A stretch of DNA of 9,730 nt from Bacteroidota bacterium (GTDB lineage: Bacteria; Bacteroidota; Bacteroidia; Flavobacteriales; Flavobacteriaceae), in contig JADWMI010000052.1 in NCBI GenBank assembly GCA_015767395.1, positions 1-9,730 on the forward strand. Direction: 5' to 3'. A model generated the notes under the pieces. The model was not told where the DNA came from. It searched no databases and worked only from the letters and a program-made list of their open reading frames with translations. A program made the position numbers and the translations under genes. This document shows, one piece after another, positions 1 to 7,434 of this stretch. Every line of letters starts with the position of its first letter. The stretch's first letter is position 1.

Positions 1-568
1 TTAATCCAAAGTTCTTTGCCAAAAGTGTAAACAATGTTGCTTCCCAATTATTATTTGATTTTTTTAACAATTGCTGAACCTGTGTTGATTTTTGTTCTAA
101 ACGCTCAAAATACAATCTTTCAAACCAATGATATAATTTAAATTTGTCGATAGTAGCAATAGAATTTTCACAGTTAATCCATTTTTTATTTTCACCAAAA
201 AGTTGATTGTAGCTTAGCAAAACTGATTTCGAAATATAATTTCTCAATGCTAAAGTTGTAATTGATTTGTTTGTTTTTCGAAAAACATCAACATCGTGTT
301 CCCATACTACATGCAAAATTACGGAATCATAATTTTCATCAATTTCATGATTGTGTACATACCAATCTGATGAGTTTACGTGAATTTCAACATTACCAGC
401 CCAAAGCTGCCCATTTATTTCAATTTTTGCATTTAAAAAATCTGGTCCTGAATTGAAATTTTGGAACCCTGCAGATTCAATACAAATGATTTCGCCCTTG
501 GTACTCATAATTTTTTTAGTTGAAAACAATTGAAGCTTCCAAATAAAATGTAATAAATTTTCTTTCAT
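1..568 (-). CDS. DUF2851 family protein, N-terminal part (runs off left edge)
   Basis: The reverse strand reads open from an ATG at 568 to the window edge, giving 189 residues with no stop; the rest of the gene lies outside. The protein begins MKENLLHFIWKLQLF and contains a conserved-looking block (residues 41-92) with GPDF, an LWAGNVEIH stretch, SSDW, a VHNHEID stretch, Y80 and LHVVWEHD. I recognise these as the signature of DUF2851, an uncharacterised family common in Bacteroidota; family members are roughly 400 residues, so a little under half is present. The ATG at 568 is preferred over the in-frame ATG 20 codons later because the family starts with this LLH-IWK segment. No signal peptide or membrane segment is seen. 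The function is unknown. The acidic and histidine residues in the conserved block could be catalytic, but that is inference. It is divergent from the nitroreductase gene. Confidence 0.85.
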   Translation of the reverse strand, partial: MKENLLHFIWKLQLFSTKKIMSTKGEIICIESAGFQNFNSGPDFLNAKIEINGQLWAGNVEIHVNSSDWYVHNHEIDENYDSVILHVVWEHDVDVFRKTNKSITTLALRNYISKSVLLSYNQLFGENKKWINCENSIATIDKFKLYHWFERLYFERLEQKSTQVQQLLKKSNNNWEATLFTLLAKNFGL

Positions 569-685
569 AGTAACTGAATAACTTTCTAAAGTTAAAAATT
601 AACTTTTACTTATGAAAATTGAAAATTATGTTACCTGAAATTCAACCATTTTTAAGTAACTTTGTATGAATAAATTTGATAATAA
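569..685. promoter_or_regulatory. Divergent intergenic region between DUF2851 and nitroreductase genes
   Basis: This 117-nt AT-rich spacer must hold promoters for both flanking genes. On the plus strand there is an exact TAnnTTTG element at 657-664 (listed separately). On the minus strand the best candidate is TAACTTTA (plus-strand bases 587-594), one mismatch from the Bacteroidota -7 consensus and about 19 nt before the DUF2851 ATG, but no TTG sits at the expected distance upstream of it. No operator-like inverted repeat or riboswitch is apparent. Confidence 0.45.
657..664 (+). promoter_or_regulatory. Bacteroidota-type -7 promoter element for the nitroreductase gene
   Basis: The sequence TAACTTTG matches the TAnnTTTG -7 consensus of the Bacteroidota primary sigma factor exactly and lies 21 nt before the ATG at 686, which implies a short leader of about 15 nt. 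A clear -33 TTG at 17-23 nt upstream is not visible, so the call rests on the -7 element and its position. Confidence 0.5.
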
Positions 686-1318
686 ATGAACGTCATTAAT
701 AGTTTAGAGTGGAGATATGCAACTAAAAAGTTTGACCCTTCTAAAAAACTATCCAATCATCAAATTGAAACTTTAAAGAAAGCCTTCAATTTAACAGCAA
801 CATCCTTTGGATTACAACCCATAAAAATGATTGTAATTCAGAATAAAGAATTGCAAGAAAAGTTTGTGGAACATTCCTACTACCAACGCCAGGTGGCAGA
901 TGCTTCTCACTTGTTGGTTTTATGTATTGAAAATGATACTACAACAGAAGACATTAATACATACTTTGATTTAGAAAAGAAAGTTAGAGGCGTTGATGAA
1001 AGTGTAATTGCAGATTTTAGGAAACAATTGATTGACATGTATCAAAACAAAACCATTGAAGAAAAACAACAATCAGCAGTTTATCAAATATACATTGCTT
1101 TGGGAAATTTATTGACTGTTTGCGCTGTTGAACGAATTGACAGTTGTCCTTTGGAAGGTTTTATTCCTTCAAAAATTGATGAAATTTTAAATTTACCTGC
1201 ACTAAATTTAAAGTCTGTTTTAATGCTTCCTGTTGGATTTAGAGCCGATGATGATGTGATGAATGGCATAAATAAAGTTAGAAAACCCTTAAATGAAACT
1301 ATAATAGAATTGTTATAA
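686..1318 (+). CDS. NfsB-like FMN-dependent NAD(P)H nitroreductase
   Basis: This 210-residue cytosolic flavoprotein belongs to the nitroreductase family and should transfer hydride from NAD(P)H through FMN to nitroaromatics, quinones or similar acceptors; the physiological substrate is unknown. It aligns by eye along its whole length with E. coli NfsB (217 aa). R10, A12 and K14 in the RYATKKF motif match the FMN-phosphate region of NfsB (R10, S12, K14). The QPIK motif (44-47) follows the first long helix, DASH is at 72-75, PLEGF (155-159) corresponds to the NfsB E165-G166 flavin contact, and K197/R199 match NfsB K205/R207. VLMLPVGFR (178-186) forms the final core strand. The length is normal and no residue is obviously missing. 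The start at 686 follows a short A/T-rich leader without a Shine-Dalgarno sequence. The dipeptidase gene begins 22 nt downstream with no terminator between, so the two may be cotranscribed. The family is clear; the exact subfamily is less so. Confidence 0.9.
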   Translation: MNVINSLEWRYATKKFDPSKKLSNHQIETLKKAFNLTATSFGLQPIKMIVIQNKELQEKFVEHSYYQRQVADASHLLVLCIENDTTTEDINTYFDLEKKVRGVDESVIADFRKQLIDMYQNKTIEEKQQSAVYQIYIALGNLLTVCAVERIDSCPLEGFIPSKIDEILNLPALNLKSVLMLPVGFRADDDVMNGINKVRKPLNETIIELL

Positions 1319-1340
1319 TAACCGAATAAAAATTTATTTT

Positions 1341-2798
1341 ATGAGTATAGAAGTAAGAGCACTTGAACCAAAAGTACTTTGGAAGTATTTTTCAGATTTG
1401 AATGAAGTTCCACGTGGTTCAAAAAAAGAAGAACGTGTAATACAATTTATGGTTGATTTTGGAAAAAAATTAAACCTTGAAACCGTTGTCGATCCAGTTG
1501 GAAATGTTATTATAAAAAAACCTGCTTTTAAAGGCATGGAAAACAGAAAAACCGTTGTAATGCAATCGCATTTGGATATGGTTCACCAAAAAAATTCAGA
1601 TACTATTTTTGATTTCGACAAAGAAGGTATTAAAATGAAAATTGATGGAGAATGGGTGAAAGCACAAGGAACAACACTAGGCGCTGACAATGGCTTAGGA
1701 GTTGCTGCTATTATGGCCATTTTAGCTTCAACCGATATTAAACATCCAGCCATTGAAGCATTGTTTACTATTGATGAAGAAACTGGTATGACTGGAGCTA
1801 AGGGGCTACAAGCGGGATATTTAAATGGTGAAATTTTATTGAATTTAGATACTGAAGAAGACGATGAAATTGACATTGGATGCGCTGGAGGAGTTGATAT
1901 AACTGCCGAAATCACATATAACGAAGTGAACACACCTACAAATAGCTTGGGGTATACAATTTCAGTTACTGGTTTAAATGGCGGACATTCAGGAATGGAT
2001 ATTCATAGAGGATTGGGTAATGCAAATAAAATCATGAACCGCATTTTGTATGAAACTCAAGATAAGATTAGAGTTTCTGAAATTTTAGGAGGTAGCCTTC
2101 GAAATGCAATTCCTAGAGAAAGTTTTGCAATAATATCTGTTTACCTTTCAACAAAGGATGCTTTTTTAAAGAAAACAAAAAAAGTTATTAAAGACATTAA
2201 AGCTGAACTTAAAACAATTGATCCTAATTTAGAAATTACGATTACTGAAACAGACAACCCTGCAAAAGTAATGACCACTATTAGTCAAACTACTTTACTA
2301 AAAGTTATTTATATTGCGCATAACGGTGTTTATAGAATGAGTAATGATATGGCAGATTTGGTTGAAACTTCAAACAATCTGGCACAAGTAATTGTTAAAG
2401 ACGAGTTGTTAAAAATTAAGTGTTTAACAAGATCATCTGTTGAAACTGGAAAGAATGACTTGGCGAATTCTTTAACAGCTACTTTTGAATTGGCAGGCTA
2501 TAAAGTTAACAAATCAGGTTCGTACCCAGGCTGGAAACCAAATGTAAACTCACCAATACTGGAAGTATTAAGCAATATTTATGAAAATTTATTCAAAAGT
2601 AAAGCTGATGTTGTTGCGTGCCATGCTGGACTGGAATGTGGAATTTTAGGAACAAACTACCCAGAAATGGATATGATTTCGTTTGGACCAACCATCCATG
2701 GAGCACATTCACCAGATGAAAGAGCCAATATAAAATCATCACAAAAATTCTGGAAATTTTTATTAGAAATTCTGGAAAACATTCCTTCTAAAAAATAG
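1341..2798 (+). CDS. pepD: Aminoacyl-histidine dipeptidase / cytosol non-specific dipeptidase (M20C)
   Basis: The product is a cytosolic di-zinc peptidase of family M20, subfamily C, which hydrolyses dipeptides, including Xaa-His and other unblocked substrates. At 485 residues it equals the length of E. coli PepD. The metal ligands and catalytic residues can be placed: SHLDMVHQ (76-83) supplies H77 and the flanking D79; TLGADNGLG (112-120) supplies the bridging D116; TIDEETGMTG (143-152) supplies the catalytic base E146 and ligand E147; LNLD (167-170) supplies D170; and HSPDE near the C-terminus supplies H456. The lid/dimerisation domain lies roughly between residues 188 and 400 and contains GLNGGHSGMDIH (211-222), in which H216 is the residue that normally reaches the partner subunit's active site. 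The protein appears complete and active. The start follows an A/T-only leader. A strong terminator closes the transcript. Bases 1406-1421 inside the gene contain a parS-like sequence (see findings). Confidence 0.95.
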   Translation: MSIEVRALEPKVLWKYFSDLNEVPRGSKKEERVIQFMVDFGKKLNLETVVDPVGNVIIKKPAFKGMENRKTVVMQSHLDMVHQKNSDTIFDFDKEGIKMKIDGEWVKAQGTTLGADNGLGVAAIMAILASTDIKHPAIEALFTIDEETGMTGAKGLQAGYLNGEILLNLDTEEDDEIDIGCAGGVDITAEITYNEVNTPTNSLGYTISVTGLNGGHSGMDIHRGLGNANKIMNRILYETQDKIRVSEILGGSLRNAIPRESFAIISVYLSTKDAFLKKTKKVIKDIKAELKTIDPNLEITITETDNPAKVMTTISQTTLLKVIYIAHNGVYRMSNDMADLVETSNNLAQVIVKDELLKIKCLTRSSVETGKNDLANSLTATFELAGYKVNKSGSYPGWKPNVNSPILEVLSNIYENLFKSKADVVACHAGLECGILGTNYPEMDMISFGPTIHGAHSPDERANIKSSQKFWKFLLEILENIPSKK

Positions 2799-2806
2799 CA
2801 AATCAT

Positions 2807-2834
2807 AAAAGAGGTTGAAATTTCAACCTCTTTT
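2807..2834 (+). terminator. Rho-independent terminator after pepD
   Basis: A perfect inverted repeat with arms AAAAGAGGTTGAAA (2807-2820) and TTTCAACCTCTTTT (2821-2834), followed by CTTTTAT, starts 8 nt after the pepD stop codon. The A-rich left shoulder and T-rich right shoulder make it potentially bidirectional, but no convergent gene is present here. It separates the nitroreductase-pepD unit from the parAB block. Confidence 0.88.
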
Positions 2835-2848
2835 CTTTTATATCTTTG
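2815..2848 (+). promoter_or_regulatory. Candidate promoter of the parAB block
   Basis: TATCTTTG (2841-2848) matches the TAnnTTTG -7 consensus exactly. A TTG at 2815-2817 lies 23 nt upstream, at the outer limit of the usual 17-23 nt spacing, and is inside the pepD terminator stem. Transcription would start near 2855, giving a parA leader of about 65 nt. A second weaker -7-like octamer (TATTTTTA, 2885-2892) is closer to the start codon but lacks the final G and a suitable TTG. Confidence 0.5.
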
Positions 2849-2919
2849 TTAACAATATTCCCTTTCAAAAACCATAAATAATTGTATTTTTACACGATAA
2901 AATAACTTGATAGCTTTAT

Positions 2920-3702
2920 ATGGGAAAAATTATTGCAATCGCCAATCAAAAGGGAGGTGTTGGTAAAACTACAACTACTGTTAATTTAGCTGCAGCTTTG
3001 GGCGTTTTGGAAAAAAAAGTGTTATTAATTGATGCTGATCCGCAAGCCAATGCAAGTTCAGGACTGGGAATTGTTGTTGATGAAGTTGAAATTGGGACAT
3101 ATCAATTATTAGAACATGCTGCTACTGCAAAAGAAGCAGTTGTTGCAACCACTTCTCCAAATCTTGATATTATTCCTGCACATATAGATTTAGTGGCTAT
3201 TGAAATTGAATTGGTTGATAAACCCAACAGAGAATTCATGCTTAGAGAAGTTCTAAAAGATATAAAGGATGAATATGATTATATCTTAATTGACTGTGCT
3301 CCTTCACTTGGATTGATTACGTTAAACGCATTGGTAGCAGCAGATTCTGTTATTATTCCAATACAATGTGAATATTTTGCTTTAGAAGGTTTGGGTAAGT
3401 TATTGAACACCGTAAAAAGTATTCAAAATATCCACAATCCTGATTTAGATATTGAAGGCCTGTTATTAACCATGTACGATTCTCGTTTACGTCTTTCAAA
3501 TCAAGTTGTTGAAGAGGTTAAAAAACATTTTCAAGAAATGGTTTTCAAAACGATTATTCAACGAAATGTTCGCTTAAGTGAAGCTCCAAGTTATGGTGAA
3601 AGTATTATTGCTTACGACGCTACGAGCCGAGGTGCCGTAAATTATATTAATTTAGCCAACGAAATATTAAAACAACATAATAAGGATGGCAAAAGCAATT
3701 AA
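2920..3702 (+). CDS. parA: Chromosome-partitioning ATPase ParA (Soj type)
   Basis: This is a 260-residue deviant-Walker ATPase that binds DNA non-specifically as an ATP dimer and is stimulated by ParB to move origin regions apart. Visible motifs are the deviant Walker A KGGVGKTT (11-18, with signature K11 and catalytic K16), the A' motif LLIDADPQ (35-42, D38 and D40), and Walker B YILIDCAPS (121-129, D125). The block DSRLRLSNQVVEEV (187-200) and RNVRLSEAPSYGESI (215-229) with AYDATSRGA are typical of chromosomal Soj/ParA and contain arginines used for nucleoid binding. There is no N-terminal HTH extension, which separates it from plasmid ParA proteins of the P1 type and from MinD, which would have a C-terminal amphipathic helix. 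It is followed by parB in the classical order, with a 17-nt overlap suggesting translational coupling. Function and completeness are secure. Confidence 0.96.
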   Translation: MGKIIAIANQKGGVGKTTTTVNLAAALGVLEKKVLLIDADPQANASSGLGIVVDEVEIGTYQLLEHAATAKEAVVATTSPNLDIIPAHIDLVAIEIELVDKPNREFMLREVLKDIKDEYDYILIDCAPSLGLITLNALVAADSVIIPIQCEYFALEGLGKLLNTVKSIQNIHNPDLDIEGLLLTMYDSRLRLSNQVVEEVKKHFQEMVFKTIIQRNVRLSEAPSYGESIIAYDATSRGAVNYINLANEILKQHNKDGKSN

Positions 3703-4585
3703 AAAACAAGCCCTGGGAAGAGGCTTATCTGCCTTATTAAATGAATCGAAATCAGACATTACCTCAGTAAATGACAAAAATGCTGACAAAGTTGTAGGTA
3801 ATATTCTTGAGATTGAATTGGACTTCATAGAAGTAAACCCTTATCAACCAAGAAGTTATTTCAATGAAGAGGCCCTTAGAGAATTGGCTACTTCTATTCA
3901 GGAACTTGGCGTAATACAGCCAATTACTGTTAGAAAATTAGAAGGAAACAAGTTTCAACTGGTTTCGGGTGAACGCAGATTTAGAGCTTCTAAATTAATA
4001 GGCAACACAACAATACCAGCTTATATCAGAATTGCAAACGATCAAGAAATGCTAGAAATGGCATTGGTTGAAAATATACAACGTAAAGATTTAGATCCGA
4101 TAGAGGTGGCTTTAAGCTACCAGCGTTTAATTGATGAGATTGATTTAACCCAAGATCAAATGAGTAAGCGTGTTGGAAAAAAACGTTCAACTATTAGTAA
4201 TTATTTACGGTTGTTAAAATTAGATCCAATTGTACAAACCGGTATGCGAGATGGTTTTTTATCTATGGGTCACGGAAGGGCTATCATAAATATTGAAAAC
4301 GCGGAGGACCAATTAAGCATTTATGAACAAATAATTGCTCAAAAATTATCTGTTCGTCAAACCGAGGAATTGGTTAAAAGCATAAAAGACGGCGCTACTT
4401 CAAATAAAAAACAACAAGTCAAAAAAGTTGAAATTCCGCAATTTGTAACTAAAGGCGCAAATACTTTTAGTGAATATTTTGGACATAAAATTGACATCAA
4501 ATTATCTGGTAATGATAAAGGGAAAATAATTATTCCTTTTCATTCAGAAGAAGATTTTAACCGACTTAAAAAATTATTGGAATAG
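3686..4585 (+). CDS. parB: Chromosome-partitioning protein ParB (Spo0J type)
   Basis: A 299-residue parS-binding CTPase clamp that loads onto centromere sites and stimulates ParA. The N-terminus carries the ALGRGLSALL segment (9-18) that family members use to touch ParA. The ParB/Srx CTP-binding domain spans about 40-130, with NPYQPR (51-56), SIQELGVIQPI (70-80), GERRFRA (95-101, phosphate-binding) and ENIQR (129-133). The helix-turn-helix region follows, with LTQDQMSKRVGKKRSTISNY (154-173), then MGHGRA (194-199). A basic linker around 232-250 leads to the C-terminal dimerisation domain (about 259-299), whose sequence FSEYFGHKIDIK and ending FNRLKKLLE are typical of the phylum. The ATG at 3686 lies within the parA reading frame and is supported because the ALGRGLSALL block directly follows. 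Its stop codon shares one base with the next start. A candidate parS-like site lies about 1.5 kb upstream of parA. Confidence 0.96.
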   Translation: MAKAIKKQALGRGLSALLNESKSDITSVNDKNADKVVGNILEIELDFIEVNPYQPRSYFNEEALRELATSIQELGVIQPITVRKLEGNKFQLVSGERRFRASKLIGNTTIPAYIRIANDQEMLEMALVENIQRKDLDPIEVALSYQRLIDEIDLTQDQMSKRVGKKRSTISNYLRLLKLDPIVQTGMRDGFLSMGHGRAIINIENAEDQLSIYEQIIAQKLSVRQTEELVKSIKDGATSNKKQQVKKVEIPQFVTKGANTFSEYFGHKIDIKLSGNDKGKIIIPFHSEEDFNRLKKLLE

Positions 4586-5163
4586 TGTTAAAAAAACAAC
4601 TATATCTACTTTTTATTGTAACTACTTTATCCATTTTCAATTGCTTTTCTCAAGACGATTTAAAAATTAAGGTCAAAGACACCATAGTTCAAAAATCCAA
4701 TGAATTCAACCCGCTTTCTCCAGCAAAAGCATCGTTTTATTCAGCAGTTTTACCAGGATTAGGCCAAGCATATAATGGAAAATACTGGAAAGTACCAATT
4801 GTATATGCAGCGCTGGGAACAGGTGTTTATTTTTATGTTTGGAACAACAAAAATTACAACACATATAGAGATGCTTTCAAATTAAGACATAACGGAAAAC
4901 CTGATGATTATGATGGCCTTGACGGAAGGCCTTTCCTATCAACAAGTACGCTAGAATCAGCACAAAGTTCCTATAAAAGTGATCGGGATTTATCGCTATT
5001 AATCACTATTGGTTTGTATGTTTTACAAATAATAGAAGCTAGTGTAAATGCGCATTTATTACAACACAATGTAGATGATAATTTATCATTTAGACCCGAA
5101 TTAATAAAAAATAAGGTGACCAATAAAACCATTGTTGGGGCATCATTCAATTTTAAATTTTAA
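4585..5163 (+). CDS. DUF5683 domain membrane protein
   Basis: A 192-residue protein of the Bacteroidota family DUF5683, function unknown. It begins at GTG (4585), whose G is the last base of the parB TAG stop, so translation is probably coupled. Residues 1-23 look like a signal peptide (KK, then a hydrophobic stretch LYLLFIVTTLSIFNCF, with a plausible cut after FSQ); the lone C20 lacks a proper lipobox. The DUF5683 core is unmistakable: NPLSPAKASFYSAVLPGLGQ (42-61) followed by YNGKYWKVPIVY (63-74). Two hydrophobic membrane segments lie at about 68-86 and 136-153, with a polar loop rich in D, G and S between them (residues about 100-134). The final residues GASFNFKF resemble an aromatic beta-strand end, but the protein is too small for a porin. 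Its place between parB and dapB suggests a co-expressed envelope role, which is inference. Confidence 0.85.
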   Translation: MLKKQLYLLFIVTTLSIFNCFSQDDLKIKVKDTIVQKSNEFNPLSPAKASFYSAVLPGLGQAYNGKYWKVPIVYAALGTGVYFYVWNNKNYNTYRDAFKLRHNGKPDDYDGLDGRPFLSTSTLESAQSSYKSDRDLSLLITIGLYVLQIIEASVNAHLLQHNVDDNLSFRPELIKNKVTNKTIVGASFNFKF

Positions 5164-5165
5164 AC

Positions 5166-5870
5166 ATGAAAATAGCTTTATTAGGTTATGGCAAAATGGG
5201 TAGAACAATTGAGAAAATTGCTTTACAAAAAGGTCATGAAATTGTTTTAAAAGTAGACGAAAACACTGAAAGTTTCGACATAACCTTAGCTGATGTAGCT
5301 ATTGATTTCAGCATCCCTTCAGTGGCGTATAGCAATATTTCTACTTGTTTAAAAAACAATGTACCTGTGGTTAGCGGCACTACAGGTTGGTTGGATAAAT
5401 TTGAAGAAGCTACAAATCTATGTAAAAAAAATAAGGGTGGTTTTATCTATGCTTCAAACTTTAGTTTAGGCGTAAATATCTTTTTTGAATTGAATGAATA
5501 TTTAGCCAAAATGATGGGTAATTTAAGTCAGTATGATATTTCTATGGAAGAAATTCATCATACACAAAAATTAGATGCCCCAAGTGGTACTGCTATCTCA
5601 TTAGCCGAGGACATTATTAAACATACCAACAAAAATAGCTGGGCTTTAGATGTAACAAATAACAATACTGAAATACCTATAATTGCAAAACGTATTCCTG
5701 AAGTTCCAGGAACACATACTGTTGAATACAAATCTGAAGTTGATACCATTGAAATAAAACATACTGCTCACAATAGAGGTGGTTTTGCTTTAGGAGCTGT
5801 GACTGCTGCAGAATGGTTAGTAGGAAAACATGGCGTTTTTACAATGAAAGACGTTTTGGGATTAAAATAA
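5166..5870 (+). CDS. dapB: 4-hydroxy-tetrahydrodipicolinate reductase
   Basis: DapB reduces 4-hydroxy-tetrahydrodipicolinate to tetrahydrodipicolinate with NAD(P)H, the second committed step to meso-diaminopimelate and lysine; it is a cytosolic tetramer. The N-terminal Rossmann domain starts with LLGYGKMGRTI (5-15, the nucleotide-binding glycine loop). VVSGTTGW (68-75) and YASNFSLGVN (95-104) are conserved active-site strands. The catalytic block is EEIHHTQKLDAPSGTA (128-143), with H131/H132, K135 and the substrate-binding SGT. The C-terminal part contains RIPEVPGTHTVEY (176-188) and HNRGGFALGAV (202-212). At 234 residues it is shorter than E. coli DapB (273 aa), which is usual for the Bacteroidota form and not a truncation, because all motifs are in order. 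It starts 2 nt after the DUF5683 stop and ends 15 nt before lepB, so it is part of the same operon. Meso-diaminopimelate feeds peptidoglycan synthesis, which fits a growth and division cluster. Confidence 0.96.
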   Translation: MKIALLGYGKMGRTIEKIALQKGHEIVLKVDENTESFDITLADVAIDFSIPSVAYSNISTCLKNNVPVVSGTTGWLDKFEEATNLCKKNKGGFIYASNFSLGVNIFFELNEYLAKMMGNLSQYDISMEEIHHTQKLDAPSGTAISLAEDIIKHTNKNSWALDVTNNNTEIPIIAKRIPEVPGTHTVEYKSEVDTIEIKHTAHNRGGFALGAVTAAEWLVGKHGVFTMKDVLGLK

Positions 5871-5885
5871 TACAAAAATTTAATT

Positions 5886-7427
5886 ATGACATTTTTAGAA
5901 TTGATCATCTTTTTACTAGTTATCCAACTAATTCACTTTGCTGGAACCTGGAAATTATACATAAAAGCAGGTAGAAAACCTTGGGAAGCAATTGTACCTA
6001 TATACAATGCAATTGTGTTAATGAAAATAATTAACCGTCCAACTTGGTGGGTTATATTATTATTTATTCCTGTAATTAACCTACTAATGTTTCCGATAAT
6101 TTGGGTTGAAACTGCCAGAAGTTTTGGAAAAAACACAACTGTTGATTCTATTTTAGCAATATTATCTCTAGGACTTTACAACTACTATTTAAACTATGTT
6201 GCCAATGTAACTTATATTGAAGACAGAAGTTTAAAACCAAGAACTGAAATGGGTGAATGGGTAAGTTCCATTGCATTTGCAATTATCGCTGCGACCATAG
6301 TACATACTTATATTATGCAACCATATACAATTCCGACTTCTTCTTTGGAAAAATCATTATTAATAGGTGATTTCTTGTTTGTAAGTAAGTTTCATTATGG
6401 TGCAAGAGTTCCTATGACAACTGTTGCCGCACCTATGGTTCATGATTCTTTGCCTTTTGTTGGTACAAAATCATACTTAAAAAAACCACAATTACCTTAT
6501 TTAAGAATTCCTGGTTTTCAAGATATAAAACGGAATGAAATTGTCGTATTTAACTGGCCAACAGATACAGTACGTTTTTTTAGAGATCGTTCAAATATCC
6601 ACGTTGATAAACCAATCGATAAAAAATCTAATTATGTAAAACGTTGTGTTGGTATCGCAGGTGATTCACTACAAATTATAGATGGTTATATTTTTATTAA
6701 CGGAAAACAAACAGTACTTCCAGACAGAGCTAAACCTCAATATTACCATAAAGTAGTTACCAACGGGCAACAGTTTAGTGCTGCTACATTAAAAAGATAT
6801 GAAGTAACGGAAGGCTCACCTTTTAATGGCGAATTTTATTATTTGAATTTAACCGATGCCAATGCGGCTCGACTTAAAAACAATCCAATTGTTAAAAGTG
6901 TTACCAAACAATTAACTCCTGGTGGAAATAATAATGATACCATATTTCCACATAGTGAGCAATATAAATGGTCTGTAGATAATTTTGGACCTATTTACAT
7001 TCCTGAAGCTGGAAAAACAGTTGCTTTAAATTCAACATCTATCCCTTTTTATAAAAGAATAATTGAAGAATACGAAAACAACGACTTAACAATTAACGGA
7101 GATGAAATTTTCATCAATGGAAAATTAGCAGATTCTTACACTTTTAAGCAAGATTATTACTGGATGATGGGTGATAACCGCCATAATTCTGAAGATGCAC
7201 GTTATTGGGGTTATGTGCCATTTGACCACGTAGTTGGAAAACCTGTTTTTGTTTGGTTTAGTTGGGATACTAACGGACAAGGAATTGCTAATAAAATTAG
7301 ATGGGATCGTGTTTTCACAACTGTTCATGGAGATGGAAAACCAGTATCTTATTTGTACTACTTTATTGGTGCAATGTTACTTTGGTACGGAATTAGCATT
7401 TATAGAAAAAGAAAAAAAGGAGAGTAA
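5886..7427 (+). CDS. lepB: Signal peptidase I with N-terminal multi-pass extension
   Basis: A 513-residue membrane serine protease (S26 family) that removes signal peptides from exported proteins. Catalysis uses a Ser-Lys dyad: the nucleophile is S153 in YTIPTSSLEKSL (147-158), and the general base is K252 in NYVKRCVGIAGD (249-260). Box E is the YWMMGDNRHNSEDARYWGYV stretch (425-444). Compared with E. coli LepB (324 aa) two parts are extra. Residues 1 to about 110 form a multi-pass DUF5684-like domain with the KAGRKPWEAIVPIYN motif (27-41) and hydrophobic segments near 3-20, 54-75 and 85-105, before the usual anchor helix (about 127-145). A long insertion of about 150 residues lies between the Lys box and box E. 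A further hydrophobic helix at about 488-505 is followed by a basic tail RKRKKGE. This architecture is, to my knowledge, the regular Bacteroidota form. The active site should face the periplasm. The gene is probably cotranscribed with dapB. Confidence 0.94.
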   Translation: MTFLELIIFLLVIQLIHFAGTWKLYIKAGRKPWEAIVPIYNAIVLMKIINRPTWWVILLFIPVINLLMFPIIWVETARSFGKNTTVDSILAILSLGLYNYYLNYVANVTYIEDRSLKPRTEMGEWVSSIAFAIIAATIVHTYIMQPYTIPTSSLEKSLLIGDFLFVSKFHYGARVPMTTVAAPMVHDSLPFVGTKSYLKKPQLPYLRIPGFQDIKRNEIVVFNWPTDTVRFFRDRSNIHVDKPIDKKSNYVKRCVGIAGDSLQIIDGYIFINGKQTVLPDRAKPQYYHKVVTNGQQFSAATLKRYEVTEGSPFNGEFYYLNLTDANAARLKNNPIVKSVTKQLTPGGNNNDTIFPHSEQYKWSVDNFGPIYIPEAGKTVALNSTSIPFYKRIIEEYENNDLTINGDEIFINGKLADSYTFKQDYYWMMGDNRHNSEDARYWGYVPFDHVVGKPVFVWFSWDTNGQGIANKIRWDRVFTTVHGDGKPVSYLYYFIGAMLLWYGISIYRKRKKGE

Positions 7428-7434
7428 TATTTGT

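Noticed and set aside
374..390. TTTACGTGAATTTC as a possible parS
   Set aside because: It shares only ACGTGAA with the consensus and lacks the CACGTG core and dyad symmetry.
262..456. Plus-strand 64-codon open frame
   Set aside because: It lies antisense within the well-supported DUF2851 gene, has no recognisable protein features, and is a shadow frame.
1583..1933. Minus-strand 116-codon open frame inside pepD
   Set aside because: It is fully antisense to conserved M20 peptidase motifs; its serine/proline-rich composition is what a reverse reading of an AT-rich gene gives.
5166..5870. dapB considered truncated because it is shorter than the E. coli protein
   Set aside because: All nucleotide-binding, catalytic and C-terminal motifs are present in order; the short form is normal in this phylum.
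7225..7235. CCACGTAG as a second parS-like site in lepB
   Set aside because: The core is not palindromic and the flanks do not match.
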